Shown here piece by piece: positions 7,071-14,149 of a stretch of DNA of 64,000 bases; position 1 is the stretch's first letter, and the number at the start of each line of letters is the position of its first letter. The position numbers were made by a program, and so were the translations under genes. Origin of the DNA: Goleter apudmare HA4340-LM2 (lineage in GTDB: Bacteria > Cyanobacteriota > Cyanobacteriia > Cyanobacteriales > Nostocaceae); assembly GCA_019359495.1 (NCBI GenBank), contig JAHHHF010000072.1, forward strand, positions 1 through 64,000. Direction: 5' to 3'. Below the pieces are notes generated by a model. That model had not been told where the DNA came from, ran no database searches, and was given only the letters and a program-made list of their open reading frames with translations.

Positions 7071-8313
7071 CTTGCAGCGTATTAGCTAGGGTTACTTCTG
7101 AGATACTTGCAGGGGTGAGACTAGGTTGAGGAGAATTACTTAATTGTGGTGTTGGTTTGAAAGTTTGAGTCAGTGATGGTGAATCTTGATATCCAGAAAG
7201 GCTAGATTGCCAAATCCAAAATCCTGTTAATCCACCACACAAAATGATGAAACCCCACAAAGATTGTTTATTCGGTTGCTTTGACGATGGAGTGGGTGCG
7301 GGAGTTGGTTGTAATGGTGAAATTTTTGCCGGAGGTGGCGGTGATGCTGGTTTGACAATTACTGGCTGGGTTGGGGAAACTGGTGATGGTGGAGTCGTAA
7401 TTACTGGCTGGGTTAGGGGTACTGGTGGCGGTGGTGGATTTAAATCTTGTAAAACTTCCGTCGCCGACTGATAACGTTGCTGATGTTCTTCGTGCAGTAA
7501 CTTATCCAGTATTTGCCCCAATTCTTGACTGACTGGTTGCGGTAAATGTTGTCGCCAACTTCCAACCCAGCCATAACCTTGTCGTTTCCACAATTCCCAA
7601 GGGTGAATTCCACTCAACAGGTGAAAGCATGTTGCACCGACGCTATATAAATCGCTGGCTGGGTAAGCTTCACCACCCTGCATTTGTTCCAGTGGCGCAT
7701 AACCAAAGGAACCAATGGTTGTTCCTGGGTTAGTCATCACTGTGGCTGTTAATTGCTTAGATGCACCAAAGTCAATCAGTACCAACTTGCCATCGCTATG
7801 ACGAATGATATTTTCTGGTTTGATATCGCGGTGAATGACTTGCTGTTGATGAACTGTTTTGAGAATTTCTAATAAATCGAGTAATAATTCTTTGATTTTT
7901 TGCTGGTTGAAAATTCCCTGCTGTTGTAATTCAACTAATAAATTCTGCCCGGCGATAAATTCTTGGACTAAATACAGGCGATTATCTTCGTTAAAATAGG
8001 CTAACAGTGTGGGGATTTGGGGATGTCTGCCTAACTGTTGCAGTCGCTTGGCTTCTTGTTCAAATAGTTCGGTGGCTTTGTTGAGTGATGCTGTTCCCTG
8101 GACTTGCGGTGCAAATTGTTTGATGACACAATGCTCATTAAGTTTGTCTACATCTTCTGCTAAATAAGTTTTACCAAATCCCCCACCACCTAATGTTTTA
8201 ATTGGACGATAGCGGTTTCTCAATACTATTAAGGGAATGCCACAGTTAGAGCAAAAGTTGACACCATCGGGATGGGATGGGTTGTGGCAAGCTGGATTTA
8301 GGCAGCAGGTCAT
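6205..8313 (-). CDS. Zinc-ribbon Ser/Thr protein kinase with seven WD40 repeats
   Basis: A 702-residue modular kinase. Residues 3-25 form a zinc ribbon (CCLNPAC...FCSNCG). The kinase domain spans about 34-295, with a glycine loop GGGGFGKTYLA, catalytic HRDIKPENI and a DFG motif in LIDFGASKQL. A proline-rich linker follows, then one predicted membrane helix at about 350-370, and seven 42-residue WD40 blades, enough for a closed propeller. Blades are nearly identical; blade 4 has a short duplication (SFDSDSFD) and blade 5 lacks two residues. A membrane-anchored kinase with a WD40 sensing or docking domain is inferred. It is a paralogue of the TPR kinase at 14150. Confidence 0.92.
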   Translation of the reverse strand: MTCCLNPACHNPSHPDGVNFCSNCGIPLIVLRNRYRPIKTLGGGGFGKTYLAEDVDKLNEHCVIKQFAPQVQGTASLNKATELFEQEAKRLQQLGRHPQIPTLLAYFNEDNRLYLVQEFIAGQNLLVELQQQGIFNQQKIKELLLDLLEILKTVHQQQVIHRDIKPENIIRHSDGKLVLIDFGASKQLTATVMTNPGTTIGSFGYAPLEQMQGGEAYPASDLYSVGATCFHLLSGIHPWELWKRQGYGWVGSWRQHLPQPVSQELGQILDKLLHEEHQQRYQSATEVLQDLNPPPPPVPLTQPVITTPPSPVSPTQPVIVKPASPPPPAKISPLQPTPAPTPSSKQPNKQSLWGFIILCGGLTGFWIWQSSLSGYQDSPSLTQTFKPTPQLSNSPQPSLTPASISEVTLANTLQGHSNEVNSLAISPDGKTLASGSFDNTIKLWNLATGEQIRTLTGHSKSLESVVISPDGKTLASSSRDNTIKLWNLATGEQIRTLIGHSNEVLSVAISPDGKTLASGSRDNTIKLWNLATGEQIRTLTGDSESVNSVAISPNGKTLVSGSFDSDSFDTIKLWNLATGEQIRTLTSNSRLVYSVAISPDGKTLASGSFDNIQLWNLATGEQIRTLTGHSESVYSVAISPNGKTLASGSGDKTIKLWNLATGEEIRTLTGHSSLVLSVAISPDGKTLVSGSSDKTIKIWWLE

Positions 8314-9139
8314 AACTTGGGCATCTATTGAGAATTGTGTTTATTATCGCCTAAACACAAGTTTTTTTGGGTAAATTCCGCAAAGGATGCGATAAATTTA
8401 AGTTTTATCGCTGAAAATTAGTTCCAAATGTGCGTAGGTGTAGTCCGTCGTAGACATCGCATCCTCTTCTGGACATCATACACTTAGCAAATATTGCCAC
8501 TAGAATCTAGAATTATTTCTGTAATAATACTGGCGTTGGTTTCGACTGCGCTCAACCAACTGACTGCGCTCAACCAACTGACTGCGCTCAACCAACTGAC
8601 TGCGCTCAACCAACTGACTGCGCTCAACCAACTGACTGCGCTCAACCAACTGACTGCGCTCAACCAACTGAGTGGTCGAGAGTTGAGCGGAGTCGAAACT
8701 CGTCACTAGAAACACTAATACTAGCAATTAAGTCAATATAAAAAGTATAGAGCTTTACAGACAACAAATCCTAAGACAAAATAAAGAAATTAGGTTTTTC
8801 AACTAGCAAAATCCTAAAATAAGAAACGTAATTGCATATACAGATATTGCGTTTGTCGCCGCGTTTACCTCATTTTATGCATATCTGAGTACAGCTTAAT
8901 ATATCTCAAAATATCTGAGCTAAACAACGATAAAGGTTTAGCTGTAAAGGGTTTTGTTGCGAGTACACAAATGCTTTATCCTCTACCCCAAAAACACCAG
9001 TACCCCCACTATAAAAAGCTAGCACCCCTAACCCGACAGAAATTTTAAATTTAGCTTAAATCATGATTTGGGGGTTTGAGTACAGTCTTAATCAATCCAA
9101 TAAATCCAATAGACATCAGATTTACTATCCCGTTGAGAG
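8314..9139. other. Intergenic region upstream of cysE
   Basis: About 825 bases without a recognisable gene. It holds an 18-bp tandem array (8545-8670) framed by an inverted pair, and then AT-rich DNA that must carry the cysE promoter and, at its left end, the promoter of the minus-strand WD40 kinase. No clear regulatory consensus was identified. Confidence 0.5.
8545..8670. repeat. 18-bp tandem repeat, seven copies
   Basis: Seven exact head-to-tail copies of ACTGCGCTCAACCAACTG. The array is framed by GTTTCGACTGCGCTCAAC-like sequence on the left and GTTGAGCGGAGTCGAAAC (about 8682-8699) on the right, which are inverted repeats with one mismatch. So the tandem expansion occurred inside a common palindromic intergenic element. 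Because 18 is a multiple of three it stays open in several frames (a TALNQL repeat on the plus strand), but nothing suggests translation. Confidence 0.9.
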
Positions 9140-9973
9140 ATGCCTGATATAAGCATAAAAATAACACATGGCTCTTTTCACCAGATAGTACCGATGCAAC
9201 AGATATTAAATAGTGTCAGGAATCCCCAACTCGTAAAGAAAGCGGATTCTAAAAATACCTCCCTGCTGAAAAATTTACTCTCTGGCAGTTTTTTTGAGCC
9301 ATTATTGAGTGATTTTCGCATCATTTTTGAGCGCGATCCAGCAGCACGTAATTGGCTAGAGGTAGTATTTTGCTATCCCGGATTGCACGCTATTTGTTTG
9401 CATCGTCTGGCTCACTGGTTGCATTATCGGGGAGTGATATTCTTCCCTCGGTTGATTTCTCACATAGGAAGATTTCTGACAGGTATTGAAATTCACCCTG
9501 GTGCAAAAATCGGAAAGTCTGTGTTTATTGACCACGGCATGGGTGTAGTCATTGGGGAAACTGCTATAGTAGGGGACTACGCGCTCATTTATCAGGGTGT
9601 TACCCTTGGTGGCACTGGCAAAGAAAGTGGTAAGCGCCATCCTACTTTAGGCAATAACGTCGTAGTGGGGGCAGGTGCGAAGGTTTTGGGAAATATTCAA
9701 ATTGGCGATCGCGTCCGTGTGGGTGCAGGCTCGGTTGTGCTGCGCGATGTTCCGCCAGATTCCACTGTAGTGGGAATTCCCGGACGAATTATATCCCGCA
9801 AACCCAAAGATAGCCTTTCTCCCCTAGAACATGGCAAACTTCCTGATGTCGAAGCCAACATGATTCGTTCTCTGCTCTCTCGCATTGAGCAACTTGAAAA
9901 GCAATTGCAAGAGTTAAGAGTTGACGGTGAGCGTAGTCAAACCGTCCAGACTCCAGAGTCAACTGATAACTGA
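9140..9973 (+). CDS. cysE: Serine O-acetyltransferase
   Basis: A 277-residue CysE protein. It makes O-acetylserine from serine and acetyl-CoA, the first step of cysteine synthesis. The left-handed beta-helix hexapeptide repeats lie at about 110-215, with the conserved [14 protein letters not shown] and [13 protein letters not shown] and a C-terminal GIPGRII. An extra tail of about 50 residues follows. It precedes two small conserved genes and nifVZT. The same neighbourhood (cysE, two small genes, nifV, nifZ, nifT) is known from Anabaena PCC 7120, where the role fits cysteine supply for nitrogenase Fe-S clusters (the nifP role). Confidence 0.93.
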   Translation: MPDISIKITHGSFHQIVPMQQILNSVRNPQLVKKADSKNTSLLKNLLSGSFFEPLLSDFRIIFERDPAARNWLEVVFCYPGLHAICLHRLAHWLHYRGVIFFPRLISHIGRFLTGIEIHPGAKIGKSVFIDHGMGVVIGETAIVGDYALIYQGVTLGGTGKESGKRHPTLGNNVVVGAGAKVLGNIQIGDRVRVGAGSVVLRDVPPDSTVVGIPGRIISRKPKDSLSPLEHGKLPDVEANMIRSLLSRIEQLEKQLQELRVDGERSQTVQTPESTDN

Positions 9974-9990
9974 ATACTGATAACTGAATT

Positions 9991-10239
9991 ATGTTGCCAC
10001 CAAGTAGTTCTGATGCTCTAGGCTATCAAGTTTTGCACATACCGTTGTGCGATCGCTGGCGAGTTTACCACCGCTTGCAAGAATTGATGATTAACTGCTC
10101 CTGTCCTGCTAATGGATCTTTGCTAGTGCAGGTGAACAATTTACTAGAAGCTATGCTGATCCGCAGCACAGTTATGCAATGTCTCGCTTCTCGCCACGAA
10201 TTAGTGGATTGGTTAGAGCGTTGTTGGCGAGACGATTAG
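9991..10239 (+). CDS. Small conserved hypothetical protein between cysE and nifV (Asr1405-like)
   Basis: An 82-residue protein starting 17 bases after the cysE stop, so probably cotranscribed. It has an IPLCDRWRVYHRLQEL region, several cysteines (CSCP) and a C-terminal helical VDWLERCW. By position it matches the small protein between cysE and nifV in Anabaena. No domain with known function was recognised. Confidence 0.75.
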   Translation: MLPPSSSDALGYQVLHIPLCDRWRVYHRLQELMINCSCPANGSLLVQVNNLLEAMLIRSTVMQCLASRHELVDWLERCWRDD

Positions 10240-10300
10240 GCTTCTTTGCGAGACGCTAACGCGTAGCTTGCTTCCCCGCAGGGGTACGGCTGCGCTCAGT
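10235..10300. repeat. Palindromic intergenic repeat
   Basis: GC-rich tract starting GAGACGCTAACGCGTAGC and including CCCCGCAGGGG, typical of palindromic repeats in Nostoc genomes and similar to the tract at 2714-2835. The CCCCGCAGGGG core can form a short hairpin. Confidence 0.5.
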
Positions 10301-10412
10301 CCAAGGGGAACGGGGAAATAATCGATGCTCCTTAACTCATGTACAAACGTTGCCATGCTACTTGATTCATGTACAGACGCGTAGACGCCGTAAGAGTATA
10401 GTTGCGTCTCTA

Positions 10413-10447
10413 CCAAATGACAAATGACAAATCACAAATGACAAACA
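10413..10447. repeat. Heptameric STRR (ACAAATG type)
   Basis: Five consecutive heptamers close to ACAAATG (CCAAATG, ACAAATG, ACAAATC, ACAAATG, ACAAACA). Short tandemly repeated heptamers of this kind are a hallmark of heterocystous cyanobacteria. It ends just before the start of the DUF2949 gene. Confidence 0.8.
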
Positions 10448-10453
10448 CTGATT

Positions 10454-10651
10454 ATGGTAATCCGTAACAGCGATAAAGAATTTCTCAATTTTCTGCATAA
10501 TGAATTTGAACTTTCCCGCGCCGATATTTCTGTAGCTTTACGACATCGTGAATCCGATAACGGGCCTTTACCAATGCTTCTTTGGCAGTATGGTTTCGTT
10601 AACTTACAGCAATTGGAGCGCATTTTAGATTGGCTAGAAGAGCAACTTTAG
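10454..10651 (+). CDS. DUF2949 family small protein (Asr1406-like)
   Basis: A 65-residue protein of the cyanobacterial DUF2949 type: LINFL-like start, then ADISVALRH, LPMLLWQYGFVNLQQLERILDWLEEQ. It is predicted to be all helical. It lies between cysE and nifV, as its relative does in Anabaena PCC 7120. Its function is unknown; the conserved position suggests some tie to nitrogen fixation or heterocyst metabolism, which is an inference. Confidence 0.75.
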   Translation: MVIRNSDKEFLNFLHNEFELSRADISVALRHRESDNGPLPMLLWQYGFVNLQQLERILDWLEEQL

Positions 10652-11040
10652 TTGATAAATAGCCTCACCAAGATAAATAACATTGATAGGTATTAGGCAT
10701 GGGGCATTGTAATTTTGAATTTTGAATTTCCCGCCGGGGCTGACTCTTGACCCTTGACAAATAACAAATGACCAATATCCAATACTCGAAATTTTTCTGT
10801 TTGACAACTAGTAAAATTATTCGCAAATTATACCAATTTTTGGTTCGCTGTCATACAGATATCCTATGAGTAAACAGATAATAATTAATAATCGAGAATC
10901 ATGAGTTATTGAATTCTTTAGCATTTACCACTCCTCATTCAGAACTTATATAGGCATTTACCGTTACCAGGCATTGCAACCAACTAGGTGTGCAATCAAG
11001 AAAGGATATTAAGAATAATTCTCATAGAGAGATGTTTGAG
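10652..11040. other. Intergenic region upstream of nifV
   Basis: About 390 bases with no gene. It contains further degenerate heptamers (about 10740-10785) and AT-rich DNA. nifV is expected to have a nitrogen-regulated or heterocyst-specific promoter here, but no convincing consensus was seen by eye. Confidence 0.5.
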
Positions 11041-12168
11041 ATGAATCAAATCCTCATTAATGACACTACATTACGTGATGGTGAACAAGCGGCTGGAGTT
11101 GCTTTCACCTTAGAAGAGAAAGTTGGGATCGCTAAATTTCTCGATACTATTGGTGTTCCTGAATTAGAAGTTGGAATTCCGGCTATGGGTGAGGAAGAAA
11201 CCCGCGCCATTTCCGCAATTACTAACTTGGGTTTGCAAGCCAAACTGCTAGGCTGGAACCGTGCTGTCATGTCAGACATTAAGGCTTCTATGGTCTGTGG
11301 TTTGCAGCGAGTACACATCGCCATCCCTGTTTCTGGTATCCAAATTGCTGCTAAATTTCATGGTCAGTGGCGGATAAGTTTGCAAAAACTCAAAGATTGC
11401 GTTAGCTTCGCTCTGGATAACGGTCTTTGGGTGGCGGTGGGAGGAGAAGATTCCTCTAGAGCTGATGAAAACTTCCTCTTAGATGTAGCATTGTATGCCC
11501 AAGAATGGGGTGCATCGCGGTTTCGCTTTTGCGATACAGTCGGAGTGCTTGACCCTTTTACTACCTATACCAAAGTTAAGCGTTTGGCTTCAGCTTTGAC
11601 CATTCCTCTAGAAATCCATACCCACAACGATTTTGGTCTAGCAACTGCCAATGCTCTAGCTGGTATCAAAGCTGGAGCTTCATCAGTAAATACCACAGTC
11701 AACGGGTTGGGCGAAAGGGCTGGTAATGCAGCTTTAGAAGAAGTTGTCATGGCCATCAAACGCATTTATGGCATGGATTTAGCAATTGACACACCCCGAT
11801 TATTAGAGCTATCTCACTTAGTTGCTTCTGCATCAGGTTGCAGTGTCCCACCTTGGAAGGCAATTGTAGGAGAAAATACTTTTGCTCATGAATCGGGAAT
11901 TCATGCTCACGGCGTACTGCAAAACCCCGTCACCTACGAACCATTTGCTCCCGAAGAAGTGGGTTGGGAACGGCGTTTAGTACTTGGTAAACATTCTGGA
12001 AGACATTTAGTTTCTAATGTATTAGAACAGCACGGAATCTTTCTCAACTCACAAGAAACCCAATCTGTTTTAGACGCAGTACGTCAGCAATCAGTCCAGA
12101 AAAAACGCAGCCTGACTACAGAAGAACTGCTGAATTTAGTACGAGAACAGAGGTATTCTCATGCCTGA
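11041..12168 (+). CDS. nifV: Homocitrate synthase
   Basis: A 375-residue protein when started at [19 protein letters not shown]. It condenses acetyl-CoA and 2-oxoglutarate to homocitrate, the organic ligand of the nitrogenase FeMo cofactor. Motifs include the TLRDGEQ metal/substrate loop, [16 protein letters not shown] with metal-binding histidines, and [14 protein letters not shown]. The alternative upstream ATG at 10990 adds 17 residues not seen in the family. The stop overlaps nifZ by eight bases, so the two are translationally coupled. Confidence 0.93.
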   Translation: MNQILINDTTLRDGEQAAGVAFTLEEKVGIAKFLDTIGVPELEVGIPAMGEEETRAISAITNLGLQAKLLGWNRAVMSDIKASMVCGLQRVHIAIPVSGIQIAAKFHGQWRISLQKLKDCVSFALDNGLWVAVGGEDSSRADENFLLDVALYAQEWGASRFRFCDTVGVLDPFTTYTKVKRLASALTIPLEIHTHNDFGLATANALAGIKAGASSVNTTVNGLGERAGNAALEEVVMAIKRIYGMDLAIDTPRLLELSHLVASASGCSVPPWKAIVGENTFAHESGIHAHGVLQNPVTYEPFAPEEVGWERRLVLGKHSGRHLVSNVLEQHGIFLNSQETQSVLDAVRQQSVQKKRSLTTEELLNLVREQRYSHA

Positions 12169-12445
12169 TGAAATAGAGCTAAACTCGCCTCCCATTTTTG
12201 AAATTGGTACAAAAGTCCGACTTCGCAAATTAATCAAAAATGATGGCACGTTTCCCGGTCAAGATATTGGGGTAGTTTTAGCTAAAAAGGGAGATATCGG
12301 CTATGTTGCGAGTATAGGTACATATTTGCAGCAGTTTTATATCTATGCCGTGCATTTCTTAGATACAGGGTTCGTCATTGGTTGTCGCAAAAAAGAATTA
12401 GAATCTGTCGAGGAAACTCATGAAAGTAATGCTACGGGTGAATGA
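12161..12445 (+). CDS. nifZ: NifZ, nitrogenase MoFe protein maturation factor
   Basis: A 94-residue NifZ protein, with the family pattern [19 protein letters not shown] and [17 protein letters not shown], then [15 protein letters not shown]. NifZ assists P-cluster formation in the MoFe protein. It overlaps nifV upstream by eight bases and nifT downstream by 26 bases, a tight operon. Confidence 0.93.
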   Translation: MPDEIELNSPPIFEIGTKVRLRKLIKNDGTFPGQDIGVVLAKKGDIGYVASIGTYLQQFYIYAVHFLDTGFVIGCRKKELESVEETHESNATGE

Positions 12446-12623
12446 TGCCGGCAATTTAGTTGTATATGTTGCTAAAAAAGACCTAGAAGAAGAAGTAGTC
12501 AAACAAACAGACAGCAGTGAAGGTAAGGTTTTAACATTAGCAAATGGTTGGGAATTGGAATTTCGGGATTTGCCAGACCCCAAAAATTTACCTCTAACTG
12601 TAGAAGCTAAACGCCTCTCATAA
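12420..12623 (+). CDS. nifT: NifT/FixU
   Basis: A 67-residue NifT/FixU protein: [20 protein letters not shown], then DLEEEVV and a LTLANGWELEF core. NifT is a small protein commonly found in nif operons; its exact role is not settled. It is the last gene of the nifVZT unit. Confidence 0.92.
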   Translation: MKVMLRVNDAGNLVVYVAKKDLEEEVVKQTDSSEGKVLTLANGWELEFRDLPDPKNLPLTVEAKRLS

Positions 12624-12666
12624 AATTTTCAGGGGGAGATAGAAATTTGGGGAGCATCTATCTCTT

Positions 12667-12693
12667 ATATCATGTCTCTAATTGACATGATAT
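12667..12693. promoter_or_regulatory. Perfect 10-bp inverted repeat between nifT and the ferredoxin gene
   Basis: ATATCATGTC (12667-12676) and GACATGATAT (12684-12693) are perfect inverted repeats with a 7-base spacer. There is no T-tract after it, so it does not look like an intrinsic terminator. It lies 58 bases before the ferredoxin-like gene, where an operator or an mRNA hairpin would make sense. Confidence 0.55.
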
Positions 12694-12750
12694 CACCCGT
12701 TTTGATTCAGTTTCAACCTAAGTTTAATTGTAAATTTTGAGGTGCTGAAC

Positions 12751-13287
12751 ATGGGTGAAAAATTACTGACAATATCAGAATTGAACCTAGAAGGAAAATT
12801 CGTTGGTTTTGTTGGTGACACAGGAAAATTTAAATACTTGCGATTAGCTATTCCCGCCGGGGATGTGCAAGTTAAACTTCCTAAAGAATTGCGTGCTTCT
12901 CTAGGTTCATCTCTAGTACCTGGGGAACAAATTCGTGTGGATGGTGTTAGTAAATTAGACCCTCATACAGGTAAAATTACATTTAAAGCTAATCGGGTAA
13001 AACTAACTGGTTCTTGCCCAAATCACAATCTGACACCCCAAACCAAAGCCAAAATTATGGTTTGTCAGAAGTTAGGTTGTATGAAGCGGGGCGGCAAAGG
13101 CTTATTATCAGAGTTAGAAAAGACTTTGTGCGATCGCGGTTTGTTAGATAAAGTCACAATCGAGCATACAGGTTGCCAAAAACGTTGCAGCAGCGCCCCT
13201 AACTGTGTTGTGCGAATTGGTAAAAAGCAATACAAGAAAATTCATCCAGAAGCGATCGCATCACTTCTAGAAAATCATTTCACTTAA
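12751..13287 (+). CDS. (2Fe-2S) ferredoxin domain protein (thioredoxin-like)
   Basis: A 178-residue protein. The N-terminal half (about 1-85) is a beta-rich OB-like domain; the C-terminal half is a thioredoxin-like 2Fe-2S ferredoxin (KIMVCQKLGCMKRGG, then TGCQKRCSSAPNCVV), giving the four cysteine ligands. The start at the ATG in 12751 is chosen because GAGGTG sits just before it; a GTG at 12742 is less likely. It lies directly after nifVZT and may donate electrons in nitrogen fixation, which is an inference from position. A terminator follows. Confidence 0.85.
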   Translation: MGEKLLTISELNLEGKFVGFVGDTGKFKYLRLAIPAGDVQVKLPKELRASLGSSLVPGEQIRVDGVSKLDPHTGKITFKANRVKLTGSCPNHNLTPQTKAKIMVCQKLGCMKRGGKGLLSELEKTLCDRGLLDKVTIEHTGCQKRCSSAPNCVVRIGKKQYKKIHPEAIASLLENHFT

Positions 13288-13312
13288 GTTGCAAAAATAT
13301 GAAAAACTTTAT

Positions 13313-13346
13313 AGGCACAAGAGATACCCTCTTGATTGCCTTTTTT
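13313..13346 (+). terminator. Probable intrinsic terminator after the ferredoxin gene
   Basis: AGGCACAAGA pairs with TCTTGATTGCCT (with a 2-base bulge) and is followed by TTTTTT at 13341-13346. It sits 26 bases after the ferredoxin stop and probably ends the nifVZT-ferredoxin transcript. Confidence 0.7.
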
Positions 13347-13415
13347 CTATATGAAATTGTTAAAATACTGAAACAATACATCCTTTCTTAAATTTAGTGT
13401 AGGATGCGAATAATT

Positions 13416-13991
13416 ATGAGTTTAACAACTGCTAAACGTTTCACTGTAACTGAATATCACCGTCTAGCAGAACTTGGCTTCTTTGGGGAAAATGAGCGAG
13501 TTGAGCTAATTAAGGGTGAAATTGTCCAAATGGCTGCTAAAGGTAGACCACACTCTGTTTGTGAAACACGCCTAGAGCGAGAACTGTATAAACTAGTTGG
13601 CGATCGTGCAACCCTGCGAGGACAACAACCAATTACTTTGTTAGACTACAGTGAGCCTGAACCAGATAGAGTAATTGTCAAAAATAAAGATGATGACTAT
13701 CTAGCAAATCATCCCAGACCATCTGATGTTTTACTCTTAATTGAGATTGCTGATTCTTCTTTAAAATATGACCAAGAAGAAAAATTACCTGTTTATGCAG
13801 AAGCAAGTATTTCTGATTATTGGATATTTAATTTAGTAGCTAATTACCTAGAGTGCTACAGCGAGCCTTATCAAGATTTGCAAGGTAAATTTGGTTATCG
13901 CCGCAAGGTAATTTTTCTGCCTAATGAGTCACTTAATCTGCCGACTTTTGCTGATTTGGTATTGGACTTATCCAAGGTGTTTCCTGGATAA
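13416..13991 (+). CDS. Uma2 family protein
   Basis: A 191-residue Uma2 protein starting at MSLTTAKRFTVTEYHRLAE, the typical family opening. It contains ERVELIKGEIVQMAAKG, then EPDRVIVK and a VLLLIEIADSSLKYD core with the PD-(D/E)XK acidic residues, and AEASISDYWIFNL. An ATG at 13404 would add four residues; AGGA at 13401-13404 fits the 13416 start better. Function unknown; nuclease fold inferred. Confidence 0.9.
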   Translation: MSLTTAKRFTVTEYHRLAELGFFGENERVELIKGEIVQMAAKGRPHSVCETRLERELYKLVGDRATLRGQQPITLLDYSEPEPDRVIVKNKDDDYLANHPRPSDVLLLIEIADSSLKYDQEEKLPVYAEASISDYWIFNLVANYLECYSEPYQDLQGKFGYRRKVIFLPNESLNLPTFADLVLDLSKVFPG

Positions 13992-14149
13992 TTTATATTA
14001 TAGTGTTTCTTAATCTCGTGAGATACAGATTGATTAACTTCACCCCGATAAAGCTGTGCCTTACCTCCCTACTCCTTACTCAGGGTTTTGATATATACCT
14101 CATGTACCGGGGAACCGCTATATAGCTCTAAAACTTCTAAAACATTCTC

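Noticed and set aside
6557-7129. 190-codon plus-strand frame opposite the WD40 kinase
   Set aside because: Repetitive protein mirrors the WD40-coding tandem repeats on the other strand; not a gene.
8494-8727. Open frames with TALNQL or SQLVER repeats
   Set aside because: They are the product of the 18-bp tandem array, which stays open in several frames on both strands.
10811-10833. GTA...TAC pair upstream of nifV as an NtcA site
   Set aside because: The spacing is 17 bases rather than 8, so it does not fit the consensus.
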